Both the position numbers and the translations under genes were made by a program. Below are positions 45,100 through 56,350 of a DNA stretch of 64,000 nt, one piece after another (position 1 is the first letter of the stretch; the number at the start of each line of letters is the position of its first letter). This stretch comes from Boesenbergia rotunda (Eukaryota > Streptophyta > Magnoliopsida > Zingiberales > Zingiberaceae): NCBI GenBank assembly GCA_024364735.1, contig JAGFNQ010005390.1, forward strand, positions 62,001 to 126,000, read 5' to 3'. The notes under the pieces are model-generated. The model was not told the origin of the DNA, searched no databases, and was given only the letters and a program-made list of their open reading frames with translations.

Positions 45100-47814
45100 T
45101 TGAGATTAGGTCAATCTTCCTCAAATTCGGTTAAATCTTGATTCTCGTTGGGGACATAAATTATTAATTTTGCCATGGAAGAAATTGGAAATAAAAAAAA
45201 TTATTATCTCTGTTTCATCCATCTGTTCGGATTCCTCCTCTTCTTCCTTCTGGACTATGGTCGAGGTTAGATATTTTCTGTATAAGTTTCCTTCGATTCA
45301 TGCCATCAAAGACGATACAGAGCATAGCTGAACAGAGGTAGGCTTTGCTTATTGTATATGTTGGGGATTGAGAGGCTTAATGTTGCATCACTTGGAAGGT
45401 GACCTAGGTCTCGAATAATAAATTCCTTATGTTTGTCCACCTGATTTGTCAATCATGTATTATTAATCCTTATGTTTGTTCACCTGATTTGTCAATCATG
45501 TAAGCCCCATCTCTCTCGTTTCCTTTTCTGATAATTCGCCTACTCTATTTCCTGAGCAACCCATGGGTTGTTGGACTCCTCTTTTCTCTGCCCGACCAGA
45601 TGAATCTATCGAACATTGCTCCTCAACCTTACCTCAACTTTCTGGGATATCCAACCTACCTTTTCCTCTTTGCCTTAGCATCACACGGTTGGCCATCGAC
45701 CTGAGCAGGAGCTCACCGCCGAGCCAAGCTGGGACCAGCTTGATGATCCTGCTTTGCAGGGGTAGCTCAGCTTTCCCCTTACATTTTATTACTTAAGCTG
45801 TCCTACCCTACGACCAACTAACTTGTTCCAACATTCTTTCCTATTCTGGCTTCCGGGAGATGGAGGGGTGACTATGCAAGATGTTAATTCTTGAGCTGTT
45901 GATCATGACTGTATCACGGAATTGGAACGACAAGTTCTAATCTTAATGAGGCTTTGGCATCGACAACCACCTGGGCAGAGGTTCAACATAAGGAGCTGGA
46001 TTACTACCAATGTAATTTAAAGGTGACTCGGGAGTGGCAAAAGGCCACCATGAGTGAGATGGCCTCACTACGGCATCGAGCGGAGGTGACCGAGCAGCAT
46101 GTAGATGAAACAAGGAGGGGAATTAACCAAACGGCTACCGAGGTGGTGGGTCGACTTTGGGGAATCCTCGAAAATGAATGCTCGGTTGGCGAAACAGATG
46201 TAAACTCTTTGTGATTGGATCCCAAGGAATGGGGACCTTGCAAACTTTGATCCCCCTTCTTATGATGGATGATTTTGTAAGGTCATACGGCCAAACACCA
46301 GGCCTTAGTGCCTATTTATTCTACTTCACTTGTGCTGAATTATGTTATCATGCCTGTCCAACTTGCCTGTGCCACTCAGAATAGGCGAAGGCCACTATTC
46401 ACTTATCTCTGAAATACTTGTCTTCGGTTGTCTCTTTGATAATATTTTCCCTTATCCGCGAACCCCTTCCATGTTGCAGTAGCAGAGTTACCAACCTGTC
46501 GAGTCAGAGCCATATGGCGAGGATCTTAGAGTCAGTTGAGCAGAGCTCAACATGGCTGGTGATTTGTTCCAAGTCTTCCCCTAACTCGAGCTACTGAAAG
46601 ATCTACTTTTATCTCAACCTTTGCTACGGGGTTCAGTCTGAGTACTACTATTCGGGTGACTATTGGAATGGCGTATGGGTATCCTTTATCCGCCATGGTT
46701 CATTCTTGGGTCGGATGTGGCTATTGCTTAAGTCATCAGTATTGCCCATTTATCATTACAGCCAGTGTTCTTTGAAGTCATATCCGCATGAACCAGTGAC
46801 CACCAATTAATAGTGTGCTCCAGTAACGTTCCTTCTTACGATCAACTCCCTTGATGACCAAATTTGTCGAGACACAAAAGCATCACCTACCTTGCTGCCT
46901 TGTTGAGCAGATTAGAGGGTTCTCCATCTTTCCCCTTTGTTTGAGCACAGACAATGTTGGCGTGTGACAACTCCGGTGATTATACCTTCTAACTGTCATT
47001 GTCCTTCTCAAACCAACTCCTCTGGTTCTGATGGCTCGGCAAGTGACGGTCAACGTTAGCTCTGTCGCCCTCCTCAACATCTTCAGCATATCTTCCATTG
47101 CCCCACAGACGATATTAATTTGATAGAATCCTTCGTCACCCATTCGGGTTCCTCCTCTCCTTCTCGAACTATGGTTGAGGTAGGTCATCTGGTGTGTCTT
47201 GAGGCCTGAGTTTTATGTGATCTCTCCGATGATCAAATCAGCAACGAGCTAAGAGGAAAGGCCCACGTGGGTACACAAGACTATAAAAACTCAAATAGGA
47301 AGACGAATAAGATTAGACATCGCATGACAGAAAAAAAACATACCTTCACTTATTTTGGTAGAACATTTTATAACCACAGAGGTGGAAGATCCACATAAGT
47401 TGTCAGTCCTATGCAAGCCGTGTGGACGATCGTCTGCTGGCTCACCGCACAAGCAAAATGTTGCATCGAGAGTGAAAATCATTGGCTTGCACTCCTAACA
47501 CTATTTGGTCGTTAGCTCGACATCACTTTCCAAGTAGGCAGCTTTGTTGAGGTGGATTTTACATCGAAAATCGTTGGAAGTTGAGGTCAGCAGAAATCGT
47601 TCGCCCAAGATTTCTTGTCGTTCAATAACAATTGTCATCAGTACTTGCTGGGGCCCTATTGTTATGAAAGACGACTGTCAATGTTACATGACCCAAATAG
47701 GATGATGACATGACCAGATTACTCGAGCGGGTCTTTAAGAACAATTGAGATAAAGAATTAAACATGATTTTTATTTTATCTAAAGGTGCAATTTAGAATA
47801 AAGAAAATAATTTT
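45100..47814. other. Unassigned, probably retroelement-derived DNA
   Basis: GC content rises from 45,540. A frame at 45,954-46,214 (plus) encodes a charged, probably coiled-coil segment (EWQKATMSEMASLRHRAEVT), without family motifs. A 43-bp unit CCTTATGTTTGTCCACCTGA... is doubled at 45,424-45,503. A block CCTCCTCT(T)CCTTCT(G/C)GA(A)CTATGGT at 45,232 recurs at 47,150. Frames on both strands are short and broken. I support no intact gene here; it may be relics of a Gypsy-type internal region. Confidence 0.4.
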
Positions 47815-47984
47815 ATTTTTTATGTCAAAGATCGATATGATAGATTTGTTGTTTATACGGGGTATTAATAATATATTTGTTAAGTTTGAACATTATTANA
47901 TTTTTTATGTCAAAGATCGATATGATAGATTTGTTGTTTATACGGGGTATTAATAATATATTTGTTAAGTTTGAACATTATTAT
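47815..47984. repeat. Exact 85-bp tandem duplication containing an N
   Basis: 47,815-47,899 and 47,900-47,984 are identical except that position 47,899 is N and its counterpart at 47,984 is T. The only ambiguous base in the window lies exactly at the junction, which points to an assembly or gap-closing artefact. Confidence 0.9.
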
Positions 47985-48146
47985 ACATTTACTTTTTTTT
48001 AAAAAAAATGCAATTTTAAAGATAAATTTTGTATTTTAGTAGGGGTAAAATGTAAATTATTAAAATTTCGTGATAGAAACAAACAGATAAATACCATCTT
48101 TGACTCTCAGACCTCAACCCGCCGCATGCCGCACCCCACCCTCTGC

Positions 48147-48154
48147 TAGGGTTT
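48147..48154 (+). promoter_or_regulatory. Telo-box of mTERF copy 3
   Basis: TAGGGTTT about 42 bp before the ATG, as in the other two copies. A TATA box in the same position is less clear (GATAAATACC near 48,088). Confidence 0.5.
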
Positions 48155-48195
48155 CGGAAGAAGAACAAATCGGAATCCCACGAGAGTAGATATTG

Positions 48196-49356
48196 ATGAA
48201 GAAGCTGCATTACTTCTCCCTCTTTTCCAAAACCCTCGCTTCCAATCGTTCTCGTCGCCACCACGATGCCGCCTTCCTCTTTGCCGTCTTTCCTTATTCT
48301 GCGTCCGCCAGCAGCGGCGGCGCCGCATCCACCACCAGGAAGCATATGTTCATGGCTCAGTACCTCGTCGACTCCTGTGGCTTTGATCAGAAGAAGGCCG
48401 CTGTGCTCTCCAAGCATCTTGATGGCATCAAATCCCGACAGCAGCCCGACTCCGTCCTTGCATTCCTCAAAAGTTACGGCATACACGGCGCCGCTGTGAA
48501 AAGCCTCATACTTTACTTTCCCCGATGCCTTCTTTTGGACGTAGAAAAGTCACTGGCCCCGAGGTTCCGAGCTCTCCAAGATCTGGGCATCTCCTCATCC
48601 GACGTTGTCCACCTCGTCCGGTCAAATCCCGTCGTTGTCAGGAACAAACTCGAAGAAATCGTGCACAAGATCCAATTTTGGCAAGGCCTCCTCGGTTCCA
48701 ACGATTTGCTGGCGAAGTTGTTCAAGAATAAACACTGGATTCTCGGGTGTAGCATCGAGAAGAAGGTTCAGCCCAACCTTGAGCTGCTCCAGGAATGTGG
48801 CATCACCGGGCAGAAGTTCTCCTTCATTCTTCGGAATAACCCGATGATTATGATACAGAAAGCTGATTACTTGAAGTCCTTGATCAGTCAGGTGGAGGAC
48901 TTGGGAGTGCCCCGGTCGTCGGGAATGTTCCACTTGACTCTGTGGTCGCTTTACCGGGTGAAACCAAAGAAGTTCAAGATGCAAATGGACTTGTTCCGGA
49001 GCTTCGGGTGGTCGGAGGATGATTTCATTGCGGCATTCCGAAGGTGTCCAGTGTTCCCGAGTCGGTCTTTGAAGAATATACAGAGAAAAATGGAGTTCTT
49101 GGTAAATGAGGCTGGATATGCTTCATCTCGCATCGCAATGTGTCCGGTAATTTTGACATTGAGCTTGGAGCAAAGGTTGATTCCCAGGTATCGGATCTTG
49201 GCAACCTTGAAGTCTAGGGGATGCTCTAAACGTGATTACAAAGTGTCCACATGCATGATCTGCCCTGAGCAGACATTCGTGGAGAAGTACATAGGCCCCT
49301 ATAAGGACGAGTATCCGGATCTGATTCAACTGTATGCAAGCTTTAGAAAACCCTAG
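48196..49356 (+). CDS. mTERF family protein, copy 3 (386 aa)
   Basis: Intact intronless third paralog, the most diverged of the three. The start is the ATG at 48,196 (context TATTGATGAAGAAGCTG). A likely transit peptide (MKKLHYFSLFSKTLASNRSR) precedes mTERF repeats such as FLKSYGIHGAAVKSLILYFP, LQDLGISSSDVVHLVRSNP and LLQECGITGQKFSFILRNNP. Shared family text with copies 1 and 2 includes KHMFMAQYLVDSCGF, RQQPDSVLAFLKSYG and FKMQM(E/D)LFRSFGWSED. The end reads EYPDLIQLYASFRKP. No stops or shifts are present. The divergence suggests it split first and did not share the 3' conversion seen between copies 1 and 2. Role: predicted organellar transcription, splicing or termination factor. Confidence 0.93.
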   Translation: MKKLHYFSLFSKTLASNRSRRHHDAAFLFAVFPYSASASSGGAASTTRKHMFMAQYLVDSCGFDQKKAAVLSKHLDGIKSRQQPDSVLAFLKSYGIHGAAVKSLILYFPRCLLLDVEKSLAPRFRALQDLGISSSDVVHLVRSNPVVVRNKLEEIVHKIQFWQGLLGSNDLLAKLFKNKHWILGCSIEKKVQPNLELLQECGITGQKFSFILRNNPMIMIQKADYLKSLISQVEDLGVPRSSGMFHLTLWSLYRVKPKKFKMQMDLFRSFGWSEDDFIAAFRRCPVFPSRSLKNIQRKMEFLVNEAGYASSRIAMCPVILTLSLEQRLIPRYRILATLKSRGCSKRDYKVSTCMICPEQTFVEKYIGPYKDEYPDLIQLYASFRKP

Positions 49357-49869
49357 ATGCCTCTGATTCTAAACTTCAATGTGTAAGGTTTTTCGTTTGT
49401 TTCTGCAAATTATCTTTCAATATGCATGAAGATGAGACATTTTTTAGAACAAGCTATGATCATGAACATGAGTAGTAGTTACTCATCGATGTGTTCTAGT
49501 TTGCAGGGTTTTGATATTCTACTTTATATATTCCTGCTAGTGATGTTAGATGATTGATTGTTATTATGTGTATTCATGCAGACTATACTACAAGAAAGGT
49601 ATTCTTCTTTTTATTACTCAAATCGATATGTTCTATGAAAAAAATATCAGATTGAGTAACGTTGAACCTGAGATGCCAGTCTCATGGAAATTTTTACGTC
49701 AAGTTAAATCGGAAAACGCTCACGGCGGACAGTTTAAAAGTTTAACATCTCATGATTATGCGTCTTATTTAGAGAAATTCTTTTACAAAATTTTATTTGT
49801 AGTTGGAGATCGATTTGTTGATGCTTGAGAGATAACCAGCCCCTTTCGTTGTATCATAGTCTCGGAGGC
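49357..49869 (+). other. mTERF copy 3 3' flank
   Basis: The first part (CCTCTGATTCTAAACTTCAA) matches the trailers of the other copies. A frame at 49,550-49,828 has no recognisable motif. No other gene is seen. Confidence 0.45.
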
Positions 49870-50026
49870 AAATTGATATGCTTTAAGTGGCAAGAGGCGA
49901 TTCGCTCGCCTACAGCGTCCCCGTCAACCCGTCCCAGGGCCAACATGGAGGAGGTAAATCACGGAGGTTACTAGTTCAGATGCGGTGGTTAACGCGTGGG
50001 GAGGGTGGGAAATTGATATGCTCTAA
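49870..50026. mobile_element. Short retroposon candidate with 17-bp target duplication
   Basis: AAATTGATATGCTTTAA at 49,870-49,886 and AAATTGATATGCTCTAA at 50,010-50,026 (one mismatch) flank a 123-bp GC-rich insert in AT-rich DNA. A 17-bp direct repeat fits LINE-type target-primed retroposition. The insert contains CAAGAGGCGATTCGCTCGCC and GGTTACTAGTTCAGATGCGG, the latter vaguely box-B-like. No poly(A) tail is seen. It may be a SINE or a retroposed RNA fragment. Confidence 0.5.
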
Positions 50027-51064
50027 AGGTCGTAAGAATGGTAGTTTGGGTGTGAATTGAATTGAAATTAATTGAATTGAATGAATCAAAATAGTGTTAA
50101 AATATTGATATTTAAAGTGTTTGAAAATACATATAGTATTTGAATTTTATTTGAATTTTAAACATATAAATAATTTTGACTTCAACTCGACTCAAAAATT
50201 CAAATTGGTCTAATCTTAATTTGAGCAAAATCAAATTATAATTCTAAACGATTTAAATTTGATGGTGATTTGAATTATTCAAATATTAATTTGAACAAAT
50301 TTAAATTAAAATGGTATAAAAACAATCAAAGTTCAGAATTTGGTTTGCAAATGACTAGTGAATTCAAATAAAACATTGTGGATTCAAATTAGGCTTGAAA
50401 AAATTATTTCGTATTTGATAATTTTAAATACAAATTAAATATTTTTTTGGATAAGTTTAAAAAATTCATGAACAGGCTCGATTCATTTGCACCTAAAGAA
50501 GAAGCCAGGTCAGTTGAATTGTCAATCAAGTCAAATGAGATAGACGAGAAGGGCGGATAAGGGTGGGCCAACAAGCCTATTGATCTTTTGAGCCAGTCTA
50601 ACAGGGTATATCAGTTAAGGTAAATTATACATATAGTGCAAACTATAAGAGTCGGACAAAGTATTTTTATATGGGATTTATTTCATTATTGTTATAATAT
50701 TTATTCTCAATTTCCCAAAATTTCCTGTAACCAAATATAAAAATACCTATTCATAACTATTGCATAAAATCGAATTAAGAAATATTATAATTTTACTGCT
50801 CTATTACGTCTTTTAGGCTTTTCATGAACCAATTGTAATCAGCAAAAGAAGACGGGCTCAAATCAGTGACATTTTGGCAGGTGTTGAGTCTAAATCATCA
50901 CCACAATGAAAATTTTTAAAAATTATTACACATTTCTTCTGGAAATAAAATGAGGTCTATTTCATAATTTTATTTATTTTGAACCATATCTTTACAGATG
51001 GAAATGACTATTACTGGGTGGAGTGTACAATCCTGTTGTTTGTTCATGCAATCTCAATCTTGTC
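50027..51064. other. AT-rich intergenic DNA, 3' side of the rhomboid gene
   Basis: No coding signal. The part nearest 51,064 is probably the rhomboid 3' UTR. Confidence 0.5.
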
Positions 51065-53687
51065 CTATGATAATCCTCTCCTGTTGACGAACTGATAAAT
51101 AGGAGCCCTGTCAGCAAACACTACCTTTCCATCAGGCGTTCGCGACATATGCCATGCAGGGCCAAGAAACCATGATACCATAGCCCCACCGAGCAATCCT
51201 CCCAGCTGAAACATGCAATATGATTGTCTTATAGTCGAGAATGATCAATTCGGGAAGGACTAAAGAGTGAGATTCAGAAACATACATGACCCCAGTTGTC
51301 TATGCCCCGAGAAAGAAAGCCAATAACCTGAGCAAATACATAAGGAAAGGAAAAGGATATGTAATACAAATCAAAGGGCAAGATTATGTGCTAGGAACTA
51401 ATGAAGTACCATGTTTAAGGTAATGACATGGGCAACATGAAGCAAATCCTCCTTTGCACCCCCAACAAGGTTACTATGCCTCAAAACAAAGACAGCATAG
51501 GAACCAACCTGTTAATATTCACGGGCATAAAAAGGGTTGTTCATGAAGCAACTAATCCACTCATCAATTTAGTTGCTAGACTATCATCGAACTTTTATTC
51601 CTGGGATATTGTGTGTATCTATATCAACTGTAGGTAAACTTAATCCATGGTACAATGAGGTGAAAAGAGATTAGTTTACACTTTGATTAAGTTTTGAAGT
51701 AAACTTAGTTTTATTATGGCAAACTTCGGAGTCTTCTATTCACTAGTCGTTTACAAAGAGAATAGTACCTTGTATTCGGTCACTTATGTAGAATATAAAA
51801 CTAAACATAAAAAAGACTTACTAATCCAAATATGGCACCAGATGCACCAACAGAAGGTGATTGACTGAACCGATAACTCATGACTGAACCTAGTTTCCTT
51901 GCCAAAAAGGGACTAAAATTAACAAATTTGCCAAAAAAGGAAGTAAACTTGAAAACCAATGGGGGCTTCAAAGATTTTACTATCAGAAGAGTGTAAAAGA
52001 ACGCTTACTTGCTATTGCTGAAGAGAAATATATCGCAAGAAATCGTCTAGAACCACTAATTTTCTCCACTGTAGGACCAACTGAGTTCAAAGAGTAACAA
52101 TTAATCTGCACAACAATACTACTTAACATAAGGACTTATCCACGAACTATGAGGAGGAAAAATGTGTCATGGACAAACCATAAGATGTCCAATGTTAGCA
52201 TGCAGAAGAGCTGATGTTGCAAACCTCCATAGTTGTCCTTTATCGATCAAGCTATTCACCTATAAACATAATATATTGAATTTTTGGTATGTATTCCTCA
52301 ATCAATGTCTTAAGATTCTCTCAAGGTTCCAACCTTAGCTCCCCACAGAAGCAGCTTGCCTTGAGTTGCAATTTGAGCTGCATAAACCCTAAAATGAAGA
52401 TTTAAAATACTAAGTTGATCTCAAAAGTCATATCACTATATGGCTGAGTAGATGAAAACAAATAACGTCAAATAGACAATTACTCCTTTTAAATGCAAAT
52501 CATACACAGCCGCACACAAGCAGATCCATCTACACTAATAACCATCTACACTAATAACCATGGTTGATGTGTCATAGCAGTAAACAACAATGAAGAAATA
52601 AAGACACTCTTCTCACTGTACAACTCAGATACTCTTTAAATCTGATCATAAACCTCTCAATTCTTGTTTTCCTTTTCAAGTTATTCACATCTAATTAGAT
52701 AACTTGCAAGAACTAATGAACAAAAGAAAATCATTGTACAAGCAAGTTCAGAAGAAAATAGGTAGTAAAGTGATTACAAAATAGAACAGGCAAAAACAAT
52801 CAGACAACTCTTTTCTGATGTAGGTCTAAAATGGAAAAGAACCACCCCTGGTATCAACAAATTGTATCAAAATGTATCTCATGTTTAACATCAAAATGCA
52901 TAAAACTAAACGCGAGGCATAAAAAAAAATGATTAACGAGGTTTTTCCAACCAACCTCGGGCGACCGGCCCGGTCTCACGGAAGTTTCCCACCGGCCGCC
53001 AAGGAAAATCGGGAAGCGCTCACATAGGCAAAGGCGAGGCATCAAGCTTATACAATGCATCATTAAATTCATTATCAAAGAAATAGATTGGACGCCCATT
53101 TATCTGTTTACTCAGATCGTGAATTGAGATGCTCGAAACAGATACACTAAATATAAGTCGATATGGAACTCACAGCACGTTAACGGCCAGAAGGACATTG
53201 GTCAGCATTCTTCCGGTAACGGGCTTCCCTCCAGAATTCCTCATCTGCATTCTTCCTTCGTTCATATATCCCCTCCCAAATTCCTTTCCGGTAAAGAAAG
53301 ATAAGCAGGATGAGCATGAGGCCGAGAAAGAATCAGAGAGTTTCTCAAGAAAGGAAAAACTCTTCGAGGAATATCTTTTCCTGCACCAAAAATCCTTCTT
53401 TTGGTCCAGACGAAAGCCATCCTAACGGCATTAAAGGAAGAAACAGAGATCTGTTAGGAATTCTATTCTAGCATAGAGAAAGACGGCCGCTACTGGTCAG
53501 AAGCATAAGAGGCTAGTACCGAAGGCGATGCGGGAGGATGAAAGACGAGGTGGAGATTGGCGTAGCAGAGATCGCGGCAGTGCTTGCCCAAACGGAGAGA
53601 GGAGGCGACGACGAGAAGATGAGCCGGGGATGTGCTCCCGGAAGAATTGGAAGCTGGTAACCAGTGATGAGAAGAGTACGCCGCCAT
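51065..53687 (-). CDS. Plastid-type rhomboid protease, nine coding exons (332 aa)
   Basis: Rebuilt coding exons, in transcript order: 53,687-53,520; 53,421-53,174; 52,388-52,334; 52,259-52,179; 52,105-52,009; 51,889-51,822; 51,508-51,410; 51,327-51,286; 51,205-51,065. All introns are GT...AG and the phases agree, giving 333 codons with stop. Residues 1-90 are Ser/His-rich, as in a transit region. The membrane domain includes NVLLAVNVLVYAAQIATQGK, WRFATSALLHANIGHLM, the nucleophile motif GASGAIFGL with Ser233, and DNWGH with catalytic His286, so the Ser-His dyad is intact. His177 and His182 of HANIGH are also present. It is an intramembrane serine protease, closest in my memory to Arabidopsis RBL10/RBL11 of the plastid envelope. 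Splice edges and the start ATG are by inspection, without transcript data. Confidence 0.9.
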
Positions 53688-54120
53688 AAAACGATGATCG
53701 GAACCCAGCGCAACGCCGGCGAGTGGACGGCGGACAAGAAAAGAAGAAGAAGACGGGGGCTCGAGATTAGGTTGGCTTGGGCCGCAAGAAATTGCGAGGC
53801 GAAATTTCAATTGAACCCCTCATACTTTGGCATATCATCGGGCAGAGCCGGGTTCCTCTTGTAGACCTCGGTTTAGGCCGACCCAACGTCTCAAATCGGC
53901 CGGTTTAATCTCTCGACCACATTTGAAAATTTATTGTATAGAATGTCATAATTAATTATTACTTTAGGGATTTTATATCCTTTAAACAGAGATTTTCTGG
54001 GTGCGGAGGCAAATGAATCCATAGGATGAACACATTATTGAATATATAAATAATTACATATAAATAAGCAATTGATCATAACGAGTTGAACCTTCCACGT
54101 TTTGAATCCATGTAGTTGTT
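53688..54120. other. Promoter region of the rhomboid gene and 3' end of the RING gene
   Basis: Minus-strand genes stand head to tail with about 430 bp between them. An open frame continues upstream of the rhomboid ATG to 53,810, but the ATG at 53,687 gives the family-like length. No distinct TATA box is visible. Confidence 0.4.
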
Positions 54121-55056
54121 TCAGAGAAAGAATGAGAAGAATAGGAAACAGAGAGACACGAGAAAGAAAGCTGGAAGAACAGTGAAATCGTTACTGTCGT
54201 TCTCATCCCGTCTCCGATAAGGGAAGTTTCCGGCTCGGGATGGCGGCTCTCCGAAGGGCCACAGGGTGAAGAAGGTGTTCCAGTTCCATCTTCCCTGGGG
54301 ATAAGAGCTGGCGCCTCTGTTTGCGCTGACGCCAGTTGCGTTGTTCTCTTGCTGCCGGGCGCCAGGAAGCTGAAACCGGCACACCGGGCAGGAGTTGTGT
54401 AGGTTGAGCCACGGCACGATGCAGTCGGAGTGGTAGACATGCTTGCAGGGCATTTGCTTTGCCTCCTCGCCGAGGGAGAATTCTTCCTTGCAGACCGGGC
54501 ATTGGGAGCCGTCGGTGAGATGGGCCTCGGCGATGTTAACCGTCGGAAGGGCACTGATGGCGGTGGATGGCGCCGGCGGTGGCCCCGGGCGGTCGTTCTG
54601 GGTGAGATCCTCGATCAACTCGTTCAAATTAGGCCCGGTGTAGAAGTCCTCCGGTCGCGCCACTGGTACCGTAGCAGGCGGTCTGCGCGGATTAGGATGG
54701 ACGGGCCTCGGAAGGGAGACCCAGTACGGGGGAGGATGGCCACCGCGGGCGGTGGGGTCATCGGAATTGAGTCGGGGAAGGCGGTCGAGGTCAGAGTAAC
54801 CTCGGCGATTGGGCGGGGGGAAGAGGGGATGGTGGTGGAAGTGGTGGGGCTGCTGAGCGGGGAAGGGGTGTACGGGGGTGAACTCGATGACGAGACGAGG
54901 GCGGGGGAGGTCGATCTCGTGAAGGAAGCGGCCGTAGCAGCGGGGACAAAGGATGTCAGAGGAAGGAGAGCAGATGAGGCGGACGGCGCGGTGGCACTGG
55001 TAGCACCAATAGAGGCGGCAAGTACGAGGGGCAGCGGAGGGATGGCGCAGAGACAT
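54121..55056 (-). CDS. RING-H2 E3 ubiquitin ligase with N-terminal zinc ribbon (311 aa)
   Basis: Intact one-exon gene. Residues 18-40 hold a four-cysteine zinc ribbon (WCYQC...CPRC; Cys18, 21, 37, 40), typical of plant RING1/RNF126-type ligases. A Pro- and His-rich linker follows to about 135, then PNLNELIEDLTQNDRPGPPP. The RING-H2 finger spans residues 186-226 with ligands Cys186, Cys189, Cys204, His206, His209, Cys212, Cys223 and Cys226, all present; Trp216 of the E2-contact region (IVPWL) is also there. It should transfer ubiquitin from an E2 to substrates. Unusually, the last 20 residues are strongly hydrophobic (FTVLPAFFLVSLCFLFFSFF), which could be a tail anchor. High GC and codon use differ from nearby transposons. 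The substrate is unknown. Confidence 0.93.
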   Translation of the reverse strand: MSLRHPSAAPRTCRLYWCYQCHRAVRLICSPSSDILCPRCYGRFLHEIDLPRPRLVIEFTPVHPFPAQQPHHFHHHPLFPPPNRRGYSDLDRLPRLNSDDPTARGGHPPPYWVSLPRPVHPNPRRPPATVPVARPEDFYTGPNLNELIEDLTQNDRPGPPPAPSTAISALPTVNIAEAHLTDGSQCPVCKEEFSLGEEAKQMPCKHVYHSDCIVPWLNLHNSCPVCRFQLPGARQQENNATGVSANRGASSYPQGRWNWNTFFTLWPFGEPPSRAGNFPYRRRDENDSNDFTVLPAFFLVSLCFLFFSFFL

Positions 55057-55337
55057 GGAACTGGGGCAGTCGATCGCCGGATTGTTCGGAAGAAGAACAG
55101 GAGGCGGCGGTGGTAGTGATGGGAGGAGGAGCCAGGAGGAAGAAGAAGGTGGATTTTATGGGATGAAGAGTTGAGAGGAGCAGGAGGAGGAGATGGGAAA
55201 GTATTGCTTAAGGAAGTGGCACGAAGCGATTCTGTTGGAGGTCGTTGCTTGTCAGCCGCCAAGAACAGGAAGTAGTTATTTTGAAGAAAAGCAAGCCATT
55301 CATTACTATTTTATTTCAAAAAGACCCTGAGTTAAAA
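55057..55337 (-). other. 5' region of the RING gene
   Basis: GC-rich, CT-rich on the minus strand (likely leader) to about 55,262, then AT-rich. The open frames here are compositional. Confidence 0.4.
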
Positions 55338-55557
55338 TGCATTTGATTAGGAATAATATAATTTAGTTTATAATATAATTAAATTTATAATGTAATTTAA
55401 ATTATATATTATTGATCTTTTAATCTTGATCATAACAATTTTATTAACTTTTATAATACAGATTATATTATATTATAATTTTAAAAAATAATTAATTTTA
55501 TAATATAATCCTAATTATATTATAAAATTAATTATACCTTATCAAATATAGCCTAAA
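55338..55557. mobile_element. MITE-like AT-rich repeat, copy 2
   Basis: Partner of 3,402-3,634. The left edge TTTGATTAGGAATAATATAA and the right edge (minus strand) TTTGATAAGGTATAATTAAT are imperfect inverted repeats. Confidence 0.55.
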
Positions 55558-56016
55558 TATGTTGCTATTGAAAATCCACTCCCACCTATATTGAAATAAC
55601 CAACTATTCATGTAGTTACCGCACTTCCTTTCAATAACCATTTCTAAGCTAGCTAACCCATTTGTGAACTCTTTAAAGATCCTTTTTCTAAATCTTCAAA
55701 TTTAGCTCTTGCAGCATGATTATATAATAAAGCTTGCTTATTTAAGAAGTTTTCGTCCTTCCCATGAATGCTCCTCGAAGTTTAGGATTTTTTTATTTTA
55801 ATTTGAGAATGCTAACATGAAAATCAAATTCTCATTACATGGTAAACCATCCTATCAATTACGGTTTACCATCGCATCTTTTACCCAAACGCTCCTTTTT
55901 TTTGAAAGCGGGCATTGATTATTGTAATATCCTTTTTAATTACACTCAAAGAACAATATGCTCCTTGATCTTTACTTGAATTGAGGGCAAATAGGGTGTG
56001 AATCTTAGGATGTTGA
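55558..56016. other. Intergenic DNA left of the hAT element
   Basis: No gene seen. Confidence 0.5.
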
Positions 56017-56350
56017 TAGGGGTGTAATCGAGCCGAACCGAGCCGAGCCGAGCCGAGCAGAGCCGAACAATATGAGGCTCGAGTTCGGCTCGATTAGCTT
56101 TTCCCTAAGCTCGAATTCGGCTCGAGTTCGATTCGAGCTTTAATTCTTAAGCTCGAGTTCAATTCGTAATAAAATTAAAGAGTTCGTGAAAGGCTCGAGC
56201 TCGGCTCGAAAATAGTTCGTTTTAAAGTCAAACGAGCTTAGTTCGAGATTGGCTCGTTAAGATTAATCGAGCTCGAGTTCGAGCTCGTTAGGCACATAAT
56301 CAAGCTCGAGTTCGAGCTCGTTAAGCACATAATCGAGCTCGATTTTGAAC
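56017..56350. repeat. hAT left terminus and subterminal repeats
   Basis: Dense copies of GAGCCGA, GCTCGAGTTCG and CGAGCTCG on both strands, as expected for transposase binding sites of hAT elements. A 36-bp unit (TCGAGCTCGTTAGGCACATA) is repeated near 56,280-56,340. Confidence 0.75.

Noticed and set aside
45954..46214. Small coiled-coil protein gene
   Set aside because: It has no clear promoter or homologous motif and sits among broken frames of likely retroelement origin.
53688..53810. Longer N-terminus for the rhomboid protein
   Set aside because: The extra 41 codons begin at a different ATG with no added family similarity; the downstream ATG gives a typical length and transit-type N-terminus.
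54430..55116. A 228-codon plus-strand frame
   Set aside because: It is the antisense shadow of the GC-rich RING-H2 gene, whose zinc ligands are all intact on the minus strand.
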